From positions 1 to 22,514 of the forward strand of contig JASBRM010000374.1 of the NCBI GenBank assembly GCA_030149405.1: 22,514 nt of DNA, written 5' to 3'. Source of the DNA: Neptuniibacter sp. (GTDB lineage Bacteria; Pseudomonadota; Gammaproteobacteria; Pseudomonadales; Balneatricaceae). This document shows positions 1 to 8,612 of this stretch, piece after piece. The translations under genes and the position numbers were made by a program. Positions within the stretch are counted from its first letter, which is position 1. Each line of letters opens with the position of its first letter. Under the pieces are notes generated by a model, which worked only from the letters and a program-made list of their open reading frames with translations, was not told where the DNA came from and made no database searches.

Positions 1-417
1 GTTCAATTTAAGTCCCACCCCAATATTGTCAGCTGTACCGATTTTTTTGAGACCAACGGTACCGCTTATCTCGTGATGGAATTCGAGGATGGCTTACCGT
101 TATCGGAATTACTGAAGGCAAGGCAACAACAAAACAGTCCACTCAACGAAGAGCAACTTCTAAAGATTATTCTGCCCCTGCTAGATGGTTTAGCGACCAT
201 CCACAGTGCTGGAGTTTTACACCGGGACATTAAACCTGCAAACATTTTTATTCGCCGCAGCACAGAACAGCCTGTCCTGATTGATTTTGGGGCGGCTAAA
301 CAAAACTTCAGTCAACACTCAAAATCCATGGCGCCTTACAGTCCGGGCTATGCTGCAATCGAACAAGTGGAAGAAGAAGGCAACCTAGGGAACCTGCGAA
401 TAAGTTCCTCAACATGA
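1..417 (+). pseudogene. Ser/Thr protein kinase, 5' end outside window, 3' end lost to IS insertion
   Basis: An open frame enters from the left edge and reads as the middle of a eukaryotic-type (Hanks) protein kinase. It shows the hinge-like segment LVMEFEDGLPL, the catalytic loop HRDIKPANIF (HRD at 220-228), the Mg-binding DFG (283-291) and the activation-segment end SPGYAAIEQ. The kinase sequence stops around 385-388, where the left end of the IS5-group element begins. The last eleven or so codons before the TGA at 415-417 come from the IS end. The substrate-binding C-lobe helices after the GYAAIEQ segment are missing, so the product should be inactive unless a fragment folds. The sequence to the right of the IS does not continue the kinase in any frame, so the 3' part is deleted or displaced rather than just interrupted. 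Motif recognition is firm; the kinase's role is unknown. Confidence 0.85.
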
Positions 418-444
418 GATAATTGAGACTCTGATGTGCTGAGG
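407..444 (+). repeat. Stem-loop at IS copy 1 left end covering the transposase ribosome-binding site
   Basis: CCTCAACA (407-414) can pair with TGCTGAGG (437-444) with one mismatch. The 3' arm contains the GAGG Shine-Dalgarno sequence for the ATG at 452. Copy 2 has the equivalent stem with perfect pairing. Such structures in other IS families (IS10, IS50) keep transcripts that run in from outside from being translated into transposase; that role is inferred here. Confidence 0.55.
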
Positions 445-451
445 ACTTCCC

Positions 452-1417
452 ATGGACCACCAACTCTCTTTCGCTGACAGTGAATATCAAAACAAACGAC
501 GTAAAACTCGCAAGGAGATGTTTCTGGAGCGAATGGATACGCTAGTTCCTTGGAACATGATGACTGGCCTGATCGAGCCACATTATCCCAAAGCCGGAAA
601 CGGTCGTCGCCCTTATCCGCTAGAGACCATGTTACGCATTCATTGCCTGCAACAGTGGTACAGTATGAGCGATCCAGCGATGGAAGATGCGCTGTATGAT
701 ACGCCGCCGATGCGTTTGTTTGCTGGGCTATCTTTAGATGGCGCTATACCTGATCACACAACCATCATGAATTTCCGTCACCTATTGGAAAGGCATAATC
801 TGGCTCGACAGATTTTTGAAAGTGTCAGTAGCTGGCTAAGTGAGGCAGGCATCTTGGTCAAAGAAGGAACGCTTCTAGACGCAACGATTATTGAAGCACC
901 CAGTTCGACCAAGAATAAAAACGGCAAGCGAGACCCTGAAATGCACCAGACTAAAAAGGGCAATCAGTGGTACTTCGGGCTAAAATCTCATATCGGCGTC
1001 GATGCCAAGACAGGTCTGATCCACAGTCTTACAACCACTACGGCGCATGAGCACGATATCAACCAAGCCGAGCACCTCTTACATGGAGAGGAAGAGTTTA
1101 TTTTCGCCGACAGTGGCTACCGTGGTGCTGAGAAACGCGAAGAGCTGGAAGACGTTAAGGCTGATTGGCATATTGCTGAGATTCCAAGCAAGGTCAAAGC
1201 ATTAAAGAAACATCCACGGATCAATAAGGTTCAGTTAAAAGCGGAGTATCTTAAAGCCAGTATCCGAGCCAAGGTGGAACACCCTTTCAGGATCATCAAA
1301 TGCCAATTTGGTTTTACCAAAGCCTGTTATCGCGGCCTAAAGAAGAATGATGGTAAGCTGGCGATGTTATTTGCTTTGGCGAACATAGTGCGGGTAGATC
1401 AAATGTTGCGAGCGTAG
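452..1417 (+). CDS. IS5-group DDE transposase (copy 1)
   Basis: A 321-residue cut-and-paste transposase that binds the terminal repeats and moves the element. It closely resembles the Escherichia coli IS5 transposase: an N-terminal block with ADSE and [13 protein letters not shown], then the catalytic DDE core. The acidic triad can be placed at D143 (in [11 protein letters not shown]), D220 (in FADSGYRG) and E276 (in [13 protein letters not shown]), with the partner lysine K283 seven residues after E276. Length is normal for the group and the frame is intact, so it is potentially active. The start ATG at 452 follows a GAGG Shine-Dalgarno sequence. By eye it differs from the copy-2 transposase at about 50 of 321 positions with no gaps, so the two are related but separate elements rather than a recent duplication. 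Confidence 0.95.
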   Translation: MDHQLSFADSEYQNKRRKTRKEMFLERMDTLVPWNMMTGLIEPHYPKAGNGRRPYPLETMLRIHCLQQWYSMSDPAMEDALYDTPPMRLFAGLSLDGAIPDHTTIMNFRHLLERHNLARQIFESVSSWLSEAGILVKEGTLLDATIIEAPSSTKNKNGKRDPEMHQTKKGNQWYFGLKSHIGVDAKTGLIHSLTTTTAHEHDINQAEHLLHGEEEFIFADSGYRGAEKREELEDVKADWHIAEIPSKVKALKKHPRINKVQLKAEYLKASIRAKVEHPFRIIKCQFGFTKACYRGLKKNDGKLAMLFALANIVRVDQMLRA

Positions 1418-1424
1418 GATAAAT

Positions 1425-1458
1425 CCGTCTACTTGCTGGGAAATCAGCAGTCAGACGG
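1425..1458 (+). repeat. Conserved hairpin just after IS copy 1 transposase stop
   Basis: CCGTCT (1425-1430) pairs with AGACGG (1453-1458), with an inner TGCTG/CAGCA stem. The equivalent place in copy 2 (19112-19145) keeps the outer stem although the loop sequence differs, which suggests the structure itself is conserved. No U-tract follows, so it is not a standard intrinsic terminator. Confidence 0.5.
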
Positions 1459-1548
1459 TGATAAATGATCGAAAACAGGGCGATTACGCTATAAATTCGG
1501 ACTGGCCTGTACGGTGGCGAAAAATACAGGACTTAATCGTAGGTTCCC

Positions 1549-1590
1549 TAAAAAGAACAAACGCAGTTTAGCCGTGTAAACGCTTTGTTC
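1549..1590 (-). terminator. Rho-independent terminator of the minus-strand catabolic cluster
   Basis: Read on the minus strand, GAACAAAGCGTTTA (1590-1577) pairs with TAAACTGCGTTTGTTC (1570-1555) through two single-base bulges. TTTTT follows immediately (1554-1550). It lies about 90 bases after the ETF-QO stop codon. A second short stem, CCCGTCT/AGACGGG (1646-1668), lies between but lacks a T-run. A perfect palindrome ATGCCAATTGGCAT sits at 1600-1613. The T-run abuts the right end of IS copy 1. These structures account for most of the 133 non-coding bases here. Confidence 0.75.
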
Positions 1591-1680
1591 GGAGCGGTGA
1601 TGCCAATTGGCATACCAGTCGATATACCAATCGAAACACCAAGGGCCCGTCTATCAAGCAAAGACGGGGATGCAAGCGGG

Positions 1681-3309
1681 TTACATGTTCGGGTAGTTTG
1701 GACCTCCGCCACCTTCAGGGGGTAGCCACTGAATATTCTGACAAGGATCTTTAATGTCACAGGTTTTGCAGTGCAGGCAGTTCTGGCCGTTTATCTGTAA
1801 ACGTTTTCCTGTATCACCTTCAGTTACCTCGTAAACGCCCGCAGGGCAGTAACGCTGAGCAGGTTCTTCGTAGAGAGGGATGTTCACTGTCAAAGGCAGT
1901 TCTTCCTTGCTCAGCTGGAGGTGACAGGGTTGATCCTCCTCATGGTTGGTATTGGATAGATAAACCGAGGAGAGCTTGTCGAAAGAGAGTTTTCCATCCG
2001 GTTTAGGGTAGAAGATGGTTTTGCTTTCATTCGCTTGTTTCAGCTTGGCATGATCTTCTACACGATCATGCAGGGTAACGGGCAGCTTGCCGCCAAACAG
2101 GTTCTGATCAACGGTGTTGAACGCGCCGCCTAACCAACGACCAAACTTATGCAGAGCAGGGCCGAAATTACGGGAACTGAACAGCTCACGGTAAAGCCAG
2201 CTGTCTTTGTACATCTGTTCAAAATGTTCTGCTTCTATCCTGTCGTTACTCAGGGCTTCAAAGATCGCTTCTGCTGCAATCATGCCGGACTTCATTGCTG
2301 TGTGAGTGCCCTTAATCCGCGAGAAGTTCAGCGTACCGGCATCACAGCCAATCAGTACGCCACCCGGGAACTGCATTTTAGGCAGTGAATTAAACCCGCC
2401 TTTAGCAATCGCACGGGCACCGTAGGATACGCGTTTGCCACCTTCAAGATACTGAGACAATACCGGATGGTGTTTAAGCTGCTGAAACTCTTCAAACGGG
2501 CTGATCCAGGGATTGCTGTAATTCAGGTCGATAATCATGCCTACAGCGACCTGATTGTTGTCTGTGTGGTAAAGGAAGAAACCTCCGCTGGTGTCGCCTT
2601 CAAGCGGCCATCCGGAACCATGAATGACCAGACCGGGTTTATGTTTTTGCGGGTCAATATCCCACAACTCTTTAAGGCCGATGCCGTAATGCTGAGGATC
2701 CCGGTCTTTATCCAGATCAAATTTGCTGATCAGTTGTTTACCAAGATGGCCACGGCAACCTTCAGCAAAAATTGTGAATTTTGCGTGTAAGGCCATGCCC
2801 GGCATATAGGAATCTTTTGGCATGTTGTCACTGCCAATACCCATATCACCGGTAATCACACCCTGTACACGACCATTTTCATCGTAAGCAAGATCAGCGG
2901 CGGTAAATCCTGGGAATATTTCTACACCCATGTTTTCTGCCTGCTCAGCCAACCAGCGGGCTAAATTACCTAGGCTGGCGATGTAGTTGCCTTTGTTGTG
3001 CATTGTCTTTGGTGCCATCCAGTTAGGGATTTTCACCGAAGAGCTCTTATCTTTAAGAAGAACGATCTCATCCTGATCTGCAGCCGTGGTGAGTGGTGCT
3101 CCCATCTCCTGCCAGTCTGGGAACAGCTCATGCAGCGCTTTAGGATCAATCACTGCTCCTGAAAGAATGTGCGCGCCTACTTCAGAACCTTTTTCGACTA
3201 CACATACGTTCAGATCAGGGTCCAGTTGTTTGAGACGACATGCGCTGGCAAGACCCGCGGGGCCTGCACCCACAATCAGTACGTCAAACTCCATTACTTC
3301 ATGTTCCAT
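1681..3309 (-). CDS. Electron transfer flavoprotein-ubiquinone oxidoreductase (ETF-QO)
   Basis: This 542-residue inner-membrane-associated flavoprotein oxidises reduced ETF and passes the electrons to ubiquinone, linking acyl-CoA dehydrogenation to respiration. The N-terminal FAD-binding loop is VLIVGAGPAG (GAGPAG at residues 14-19). The C-terminal ferredoxin-like part has the family [4Fe-4S] ligands C488 (in YCPAGVYEV), C511, C514 and C517 (NCLHCKTCDIKDP), followed by the characteristic tail PEGGGGPNYPNM. Length is typical of bacterial and mitochondrial ETF-QO. The ATG at 3309 is supported by AAGGAGG overlapping the stop codon of the upstream acyl-CoA dehydrogenase gene, nine bases away, so the two genes are translationally close. 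It is the last gene of the cluster, upstream of the terminator at 1549-1590. Confidence 0.97.
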   Translation of the reverse strand: MEHEVMEFDVLIVGAGPAGLASACRLKQLDPDLNVCVVEKGSEVGAHILSGAVIDPKALHELFPDWQEMGAPLTTAADQDEIVLLKDKSSSVKIPNWMAPKTMHNKGNYIASLGNLARWLAEQAENMGVEIFPGFTAADLAYDENGRVQGVITGDMGIGSDNMPKDSYMPGMALHAKFTIFAEGCRGHLGKQLISKFDLDKDRDPQHYGIGLKELWDIDPQKHKPGLVIHGSGWPLEGDTSGGFFLYHTDNNQVAVGMIIDLNYSNPWISPFEEFQQLKHHPVLSQYLEGGKRVSYGARAIAKGGFNSLPKMQFPGGVLIGCDAGTLNFSRIKGTHTAMKSGMIAAEAIFEALSNDRIEAEHFEQMYKDSWLYRELFSSRNFGPALHKFGRWLGGAFNTVDQNLFGGKLPVTLHDRVEDHAKLKQANESKTIFYPKPDGKLSFDKLSSVYLSNTNHEEDQPCHLQLSKEELPLTVNIPLYEEPAQRYCPAGVYEVTEGDTGKRLQINGQNCLHCKTCDIKDPCQNIQWLPPEGGGGPNYPNM

Positions 3310-3318
3310 AGGGCCTCC

Positions 3319-5091
3319 TTACAACTGTTCGATATCCAGAGCAAAGGTCTGGTCTAATCCGCTGCAGATGGTTTCTGCATGCTGGCTGATTCGAGGCAGG
3401 TAGTGCTGCGCATAAAACAACGCGGTACCCAGTTTGGCATTCAGGAAATCGTTACCGTAGCTGTTATCTTCGGTTTGCAGCTCAACAGCTTTCAGGGCAC
3501 TTTGTGCCAATAGCCAACCGCCCGTGAGGTAACCCATCATCATCAGATTATCGAAGCTGACATTGCCCATGAGTTGTTTATCGGATGCTGCATTAGCCAG
3601 TATCCACTGACCCGCTTTTGATGCACTCAGTAGAGCACTTTCGAGCTGAGCACCCAGCTTACGTAGTTGTTGGTTTTCCGAGTTGCTGAGTAGCTCAGCG
3701 GTTGCCTGAATATCTGCCTGCAACTCTTGTAGAGCCGCGCCTTTGTCAAACAGTGTTTTACGGCCGATCAGATCCAGAGCCTGAATGCCTGTTGTACCTT
3801 CGTAAATCGGCAGTATACGGGCGTCGCGGTAGTGTTGCGCTGCGCCGGTTTCTTCTACAAAACCCATACCGCCGTGTACCTGAATGTTCAGGGAAGTCAG
3901 TTCCTGAGCCAGTTCAGTCATCCAGCCTTTAACGATAGGCGTGAGTAGTTCAACACGGACTTTGCTGTCCGCATTACCGGTATGGGCACGGTCAATCTCA
4001 GCCGCCGCGGTAAAGGCGAGGGCACGCATCGCTTCGTTACCACTTTTCATGGCCATTAGCATTCGGCGAACATCCGGGTGATTGATGATGGCAATCTTAC
4101 CGCCATCACGATCTGTTCCCTGAAAACGCTCCTGGCTGTATTGCAATGCCTGTTGGTAAGCACGTTCTGAGATAGATAATCCCTGCAGGCCAACACTCTG
4201 ACGTGCATGGTTCATCATGGTGAACATATAGCTGAGGCCTTTATTGGCTTCACCCACCAGATAACCAATTGCTCCACCGTTATCACCGAAACTCATTACG
4301 CAGGTCGGGCTACCATGAATCCCCATTTTGTGTTCCAGCGAAATACAGCTCACATCATTCAGTTCAGCCGGCTGACCCTGATCATCCAGCAGGTACTTAG
4401 GCACGATAAACAGTGAAATACCTTTAACGCCTGCTGGCGCATCTGGCAGACGAGCCAGGACCAGATGGACGATATTGGAGGTCATCTGGTGATCGCCCCA
4501 GGTGATAAAGATCTTCTGACCGGAGATCTTGTAGTGATCACCTTCAGGAATGGCTTTAGAAGCTACTGCAGCGAGATCAGAACCTGCGTTGGGTTCTGTC
4601 AGGTTCATTGTGCCGGTCCATTCACCGCTGATTAGCTGCGGCAGATACTGTGCTTTCAGCTCATCACTGCCATGAGCGATCAGTGCTTCGACTGCACCCT
4701 GACTCAGCATAGGGCAGAGGGCAAACGACATATTCGCAGAATGCCATTGCTCATTTACAGCGGTACTTAAAACGTTAGGCAGGGCCTGACCACCAAAGTC
4801 TTCAGGGCCTGTCAGTGTTGCCCAGCCATTTTCAACAAATTGCTGGTAAGCATCCGCGAAACCTTCGGTTTCCTGTACCTGACCTGCGTTTACTGTCGGG
4901 TGTTTCTCATCACCAGCGCTGTTCAGGGGTGCCAGAACTTCTGATGCCAGTTTGCCGGCTTCTTCGATGACTACATTAGCCAGTTCGCCGTTGACTTCCT
5001 CCAGTTGCAGGTCGCTACAAAGCTGATCAAAACCTACCAACTGGTCTAAAACAAATGCTGCATCTTGTAAGGGTGGGGTATAAGTGCTCAT
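3319..5091 (-). CDS. Acyl-CoA dehydrogenase of the large FadE1/DmdC-like class
   Basis: A 590-residue FAD enzyme expected to insert the alpha-beta double bond into an acyl-CoA and pass electrons to ETF. Visible are the flavin/substrate signature NLTEPNAGSDLAAV (about residues 160-173), the segment KIFITWGDHQ, and the motif LPIYEGTTGIQALDL with catalytic Glu at 431. The long C-terminal extension after residue 470 marks the class with an added C-terminal acyl-CoA dehydrogenase domain. That class includes Pseudomonas FadE1/FadE2-type enzymes and DmdC (methylmercaptopropionyl-CoA dehydrogenase). The chain length or type of substrate cannot be told from sequence. A weak CAGGGA Shine-Dalgarno sequence precedes the ATG at 5091. 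The gene lies between a terminator-like hairpin after etfA and the ETF-QO gene, so its natural electron partners are encoded alongside it. Confidence 0.93.
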   Translation of the reverse strand: MSTYTPPLQDAAFVLDQLVGFDQLCSDLQLEEVNGELANVVIEEAGKLASEVLAPLNSAGDEKHPTVNAGQVQETEGFADAYQQFVENGWATLTGPEDFGGQALPNVLSTAVNEQWHSANMSFALCPMLSQGAVEALIAHGSDELKAQYLPQLISGEWTGTMNLTEPNAGSDLAAVASKAIPEGDHYKISGQKIFITWGDHQMTSNIVHLVLARLPDAPAGVKGISLFIVPKYLLDDQGQPAELNDVSCISLEHKMGIHGSPTCVMSFGDNGGAIGYLVGEANKGLSYMFTMMNHARQSVGLQGLSISERAYQQALQYSQERFQGTDRDGGKIAIINHPDVRRMLMAMKSGNEAMRALAFTAAAEIDRAHTGNADSKVRVELLTPIVKGWMTELAQELTSLNIQVHGGMGFVEETGAAQHYRDARILPIYEGTTGIQALDLIGRKTLFDKGAALQELQADIQATAELLSNSENQQLRKLGAQLESALLSASKAGQWILANAASDKQLMGNVSFDNLMMMGYLTGGWLLAQSALKAVELQTEDNSYGNDFLNAKLGTALFYAQHYLPRISQHAETICSGLDQTFALDIEQL

Positions 5092-5120
5092 AAAAATATC
5101 CCTGTATCAGGTAAAGAAGC

Positions 5121-5158
5121 AAAAAAGAGGGGCCGGCTCTGGAGAGAACTTCGGCCCC
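5121..5158 (-). terminator. Intrinsic-terminator-like hairpin between etfA and the acyl-CoA dehydrogenase gene
   Basis: On the minus strand GGGGCCG (5158-5152) pairs with CGGCCCC (5135-5129), followed by TCTTTTTT down to 5121. It begins ten bases after the etfA stop codon. No convincing promoter is visible in the 30 bases between it and the acyl-CoA dehydrogenase start, so it probably attenuates rather than separates the downstream pair. Confidence 0.7.
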
Positions 5159-5167
5159 ACGAGGGAG

Positions 5168-6094
5168 CTACAGTTTCTGTTGCAGCTCAGGCATCACATC
5201 GAACAGATCGGCTACCAGGCCGTAGTCTGCGACGGAAAAAATAGGTGCTTCTTCATCTTTGTTGATGGCAACAATAACCTTTGAATCTTTCATGCCAGCC
5301 AGGTGCTGAATCGCACCGGAAATACCGACCGCGATGTATAGCTCTGGTGCGACAATCTTGCCGGTCTGACCTACTTGCATATCGTTAGGCACAAAACCTG
5401 CGTCTACGGCAGCACGGGACGCGCCAACAGCAGCGCCGAGTTTGTCTGCAACCTGTTCCAGCATGGAGAAGTTTTCGCCATTCCCCATGCCCCGACCACC
5501 GGAGATGATGACCTTAGCTGCAGTCAGCTCTGGTCGATCAGATTCAGCCATCTCTTCGGAGACGAACTGAGAGATCGCCAGATCTTCTGCTGAGTCTACA
5601 GTGCTGATTTCAGCAGAACCGTTCAGTTCTGCCGCCTCAAATGCAGTACCACGTACAGTGATAACTTTGATGGCATCCAGAGACTTAACCGTAGCGATGG
5701 CATTACCCGCATAAATAGGGCGCTGGAAACTGTCTCCAGTTTCTACGGCAGTGATGTCGGAGATCTGAGCGACATCCAGCAGAGCTGCTACGCGAGGCAT
5801 AAAATTCTTACCTGTAGTGGTCGCAGGTGCCAGAATGTGGCTGTAATCACGGCCCAGTTCCAGAACCAGTTTGGCAAGGTTCTCGGCCAGTTGATGCTCA
5901 TAAGCAGTATTGTCAGCTTGCAGCACTTTGCTGACGCCTGATACTTTAGCCGCGGCATCCGCTGCAGGTTGGCAGTTAAAACCTGCGACTAACAGATGGA
6001 TATCGTCACCGATCTGTTGTGCCGCAGTGATTGTATTGAGTGTTGCGCCTTTCAGGGCAGCGTTGTCATGTTCAGCAATAACCAGAATAGCCAT
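5168..6094 (-). CDS. etfA: Electron transfer flavoprotein alpha subunit
   Basis: A 308-residue FAD-carrying subunit of the soluble ETF heterodimer, which collects electrons from acyl-CoA dehydrogenases. The N-terminal domain begins [18 protein letters not shown]. The C-terminal FAD-binding domain shows the family signatures [40 protein letters not shown] and [11 protein letters not shown], with the usual ending [10 protein letters not shown] and [16 protein letters not shown]. Length is standard. Its start lies 12 bases after the etfB stop, with AAGGGGG as ribosome-binding site. The order etfB then etfA is the usual one. The presence of a dedicated ETF-QO and acyl-CoA dehydrogenase just downstream supports a beta-oxidation-type ETF rather than a bifurcating FixAB. 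Confidence 0.98.
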   Translation of the reverse strand: MAILVIAEHDNAALKGATLNTITAAQQIGDDIHLLVAGFNCQPAADAAAKVSGVSKVLQADNTAYEHQLAENLAKLVLELGRDYSHILAPATTTGKNFMPRVAALLDVAQISDITAVETGDSFQRPIYAGNAIATVKSLDAIKVITVRGTAFEAAELNGSAEISTVDSAEDLAISQFVSEEMAESDRPELTAAKVIISGGRGMGNGENFSMLEQVADKLGAAVGASRAAVDAGFVPNDMQVGQTGKIVAPELYIAVGISGAIQHLAGMKDSKVIVAINKDEEAPIFSVADYGLVADLFDVMPELQQKL

Positions 6095-6106
6095 ATCAGT
6101 GCCCCC

Positions 6107-6856
6107 TTAAATTACTTTTGCTTCGTTTTTAAGTTTTTCGATCAGCTCATCAACACTGCTCACCAAAATGCCAGCGTTGCGTTCAGCAGGTTCTGTCACT
6201 TTGAGTAACTGAGTGTGTTGCTTAAGCTCAACACCCAGATCAGCAGGTGTTTTAACATCAAGCGGTTTGCGCTTAGCTTTCATGATGTTTGGCAGGGCCG
6301 CATAGCGCGGTTCATTCAAACGCAGATCGGTAGTGACGATAGCAGGCAGGTTGATAGCAAGCGTTTGTAAACCGCCATCCACTTCACGGGTTACCTGTGC
6401 TTTACCATCTGCAATTGATACTTCGGAAGCAAAGGTTGCCTGTGGCATTCCCAGCAGGGCTGCCAGCATCTGACCGGTCTGGTTGTTGTCAGAGTCGATT
6501 GCCTGTTTACCCATGATGATCAGTTCTGGCTGTTCTTCTTCAACCACTTTTGCAAGCAACTTGGCCACATTCAGGGATTCAGGGCTGTCTTCAGTTTCAA
6601 TCTGAATGCCACGGTCTGCCCCTAATGCCAGAGCAGCACGAATCTGTTCCTGACAGCTTTTGGGACCTACGGAAGCGACTACAATCTCGGAAGCTGTACC
6701 TGCTTCTTTCAGGCGAACGGCTTCTTCAACGGCGATCTCACAAAATGGGTTGATGGCCATTTTGGTGTTGCTCAGATCGACATCGGTATTGTCCGCTTTA
6801 ACTCTGACCTTGGCGTTGTAATCAATCACGCGTTTTACGGCGACTAGTATTTTCAT
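6107..6856 (-). CDS. etfB: Electron transfer flavoprotein beta subunit
   Basis: A 249-residue AMP-binding subunit of ETF. Recognisable parts are the start [20 protein letters not shown], the segment [19 protein letters not shown], the nucleotide-site region [20 protein letters not shown], and the dehydrogenase recognition loop [20 protein letters not shown]. That loop closely matches the loop docking on acyl-CoA dehydrogenases in the mitochondrial protein. This places it in the house-keeping (group I) ETF class. The start at 6856 has a GAGAGG ribosome-binding site. A 63-base gap separates it from the acyl-CoA synthetase stop; the gap holds only a weak CCCC/GGGG hairpin and no clear promoter, so cotranscription is likely. 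Confidence 0.98.
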   Translation of the reverse strand: MKILVAVKRVIDYNAKVRVKADNTDVDLSNTKMAINPFCEIAVEEAVRLKEAGTASEIVVASVGPKSCQEQIRAALALGADRGIQIETEDSPESLNVAKLLAKVVEEEQPELIIMGKQAIDSDNNQTGQMLAALLGMPQATFASEVSIADGKAQVTREVDGGLQTLAINLPAIVTTDLRLNEPRYAALPNIMKAKRKPLDVKTPADLGVELKQHTQLLKVTEPAERNAGILVSSVDELIEKLKNEAKVI

Positions 6857-6919
6857 CTCGGTACCTCTCGCTCAATCCCCGGTCAATTAACGACTGCTGG
6901 GGAACTTATAGTTGTAGGG

Positions 6920-8581
6920 TTATTCCTGATCTGCATCTGGTGTGTTTGCGCGGTCACGCAGCAGGAATTTTTGAATTTTGCCTGTGGATGTTTTTGGCAG
7001 AGGGCCAAACACAATGTTCTTAGGCGCTTTAAAATGCGCCATATGTTCACGGCAGAATTCGATAATTTCTTTCTCAGTGATCTCGCGGTCTTCTTCTTTA
7101 AGAGCGACGAAAGCACATGGGGTCTCACCCCATTTCTCATCCGATTTCGCAACAACGGCTGCTTCCTGAATAAGCGGATGACGGTAAAGCACATCCTCAA
7201 CCTCAATGGATGAGATGTTTTCACCGCCAGAAATGATGATGTCTTTGGAGCGGTCTTTGATTTCGATATAGCCGTCTGCATGCCATACTGCCAGATCGCC
7301 GGAGTGGAACCAGCCACCCGAGAACGCTTCGGCAGTGGTTTCCGGATTTTTCAGATAACCCTTCATGACCAGGTTGCCCTGCATGAAGATCTCACCCATG
7401 GTTTCACCATCCTGAGGAACCGGCTCCATCGTCACAGGGTCAGCAACCATCAGACCATCCAGCATCGGTGCGCGCACACCCTGACGAGCTTTCAGACGGG
7501 CTTTGTCATCCAGAGATTTGTCATTCCATTCGTCATGCCACGCGCAGACAACAGAAGGGCCGTAGGTTTCCGTCAGGCCGTAAACATGTGTGACGTTGAA
7601 TCCGATCTGCTCCATGCCAGCAATAACTGCAGCGGGTGGTGCCGCGCCCGCAGTCATCACGTTTACCTGATGCTCAATGCCTGCTTTTAATGAATCGTTA
7701 GCAGAGTTCAGCATGTTCAGGACGATAGGTGCGCCACAGAAAAAGCCAACTTTTTCCTGTTTGATCAGGTTGAAGATGTCATCAGCACGTACGTGTCGCA
7801 GGCAAACATTGGTACCAGCCATGGCAGCAACCGTCCAGGGGAAGCACCAGCCGTTGCAGTGGAACATTGGCAGGGTCCAGAGGTAGGCAGGGTGTTGACC
7901 CATGCCCCAGGAGATCGCATTGCTGATGGCGTTCAGGTAAGCGCCGCGGTGGTGATAAACAACTCCTTTAGGGTTGCCAGTGGTACCCGATGTATAGTTC
8001 AGGGTGATCGCGTTCCACTCATCCTGTACCTTGTAAGGGGTGAAGTTATCTTCGCCTTGTTCAAGCAGGGCTTCGTAGGTCATTTCACCCACCAGTTCGC
8101 CCTGATCCCAGTAAGGGTCGTCGATATCAATCACCAGAGGTTTATTCTCAACCAGTTCCAGAGCTGCTTTTACAACGCCACTGAACTCTTTATCGGTAAT
8201 CAGAACTTTGCTTTCAGCGTGCTCAAGGATAAAGGCGACCGCATCGGAGTCTAGGCGGATATTGATTGAGTTCAGCACAGCACCACACATAGGTACCGCG
8301 AAATGAACTTCGAAATGTTCTGGCAGATTAGGCGCCAGAATAGACACTGCATCACCTGGATTAATTCCTTTCTGTTGCAGTGCGCTGGCCAGCTTTAAGC
8401 AGCGTTGGTAAGTCTCCGACCAGCTACGACGGGTTTCACCGTGCACTGTGGCCGTATGATTTGGATAGACACTCGCAGCCCTTTGTAAAAAGGTAATCGG
8501 TGACAGGGCGGAGTAGTTTGCCTGATTCTGTTCCAGATTGGTTTCGAAGGCAGAATTATTATTTTGTACGAAAGTGTTCAC
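6920..8581 (-). CDS. AMP-forming acyl-CoA synthetase (ANL superfamily)
   Basis: An enzyme expected to activate a carboxylic acid with ATP and CoA through an acyl-adenylate. Motifs in order: the phosphate loop TSGTTGNPKG (about residues 195-205), HHRGAYLNA, MFHCNGWCFPW, the adenine-site GLTETYG, HSGDLAVWHADGYIEIKDRS with the hinge region, and near the C-terminus PKTSTGKIQKFLLR with catalytic Lys535. A longer reading starts at GTG 8626 and overlaps the permease stop. I prefer GTG at 8581 because GAGGGAAG lies just before it and family members begin near this point; this gives 553 residues. The family includes plant AAE-type and medium-chain synthetases and DmdB-like ligases, so the acid is undetermined. 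Its place between the transporter genes and etfB suggests it traps the imported acid as CoA thioester. Confidence 0.93.
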   Translation of the reverse strand: MNTFVQNNNSAFETNLEQNQANYSALSPITFLQRAASVYPNHTATVHGETRRSWSETYQRCLKLASALQQKGINPGDAVSILAPNLPEHFEVHFAVPMCGAVLNSINIRLDSDAVAFILEHAESKVLITDKEFSGVVKAALELVENKPLVIDIDDPYWDQGELVGEMTYEALLEQGEDNFTPYKVQDEWNAITLNYTSGTTGNPKGVVYHHRGAYLNAISNAISWGMGQHPAYLWTLPMFHCNGWCFPWTVAAMAGTNVCLRHVRADDIFNLIKQEKVGFFCGAPIVLNMLNSANDSLKAGIEHQVNVMTAGAAPPAAVIAGMEQIGFNVTHVYGLTETYGPSVVCAWHDEWNDKSLDDKARLKARQGVRAPMLDGLMVADPVTMEPVPQDGETMGEIFMQGNLVMKGYLKNPETTAEAFSGGWFHSGDLAVWHADGYIEIKDRSKDIIISGGENISSIEVEDVLYRHPLIQEAAVVAKSDEKWGETPCAFVALKEEDREITEKEIIEFCREHMAHFKAPKNIVFGPLPKTSTGKIQKFLLRDRANTPDADQE

Positions 8582-8612
8582 TTTACTTCCCTCGTATTGA
8601 TCAATCGTTAAA

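Larger units (their letters stand above)
389..1547 (+). mobile_element. IS5-family (IS5 group) insertion sequence, copy 1, 1159 bp
   Basis: The element carries one transposase gene between imperfect terminal inverted repeats. The left end is GGAACCTGCGAATAAGTTCC (389-408); the right end read inward is GGAACCTACGATTAAGTCCT (1528-1547), 16 of 20 matching. The flanking tetranucleotides are CTAG (385-388) and CTAA (1548-1551). Both fit the YTAR target preference of this group but are not identical, so there is no clean target duplication. It is the same size, within 1 bp, and same orientation as the element at 18076-19233. Boundaries were set by comparing the two copies. Confidence 0.9.

Noticed and set aside
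1555..1590. Bulged inverted repeat with AACAAACGC, reminiscent of an integron attC site
   Set aside because: It is only 36 bases, lacks the outer R'/R'' core pair with proper spacing, and is followed by a T-run on the minus strand. A transcription terminator explains it better.
1552..1725. Short plus-strand frame with an (I/M)P(I/V)x-like 12-base periodicity (ATGCCA, ATACCA, ATACCA, ACACCA) to the right of IS copy 1
   Set aside because: It runs antisense into the ETF-QO 3' end, contains the terminator hairpin, has no Shine-Dalgarno sequence and is out of frame with the kinase. The repeated units are too few and diverged to call a coding repeat or iteron array.
2149..2790. Plus-strand open frames inside the ETF-QO gene and similar ones across the minus-strand cluster
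   Set aside because: They are antisense shadows of well-recognised genes with no ribosome-binding sites or family resemblance.
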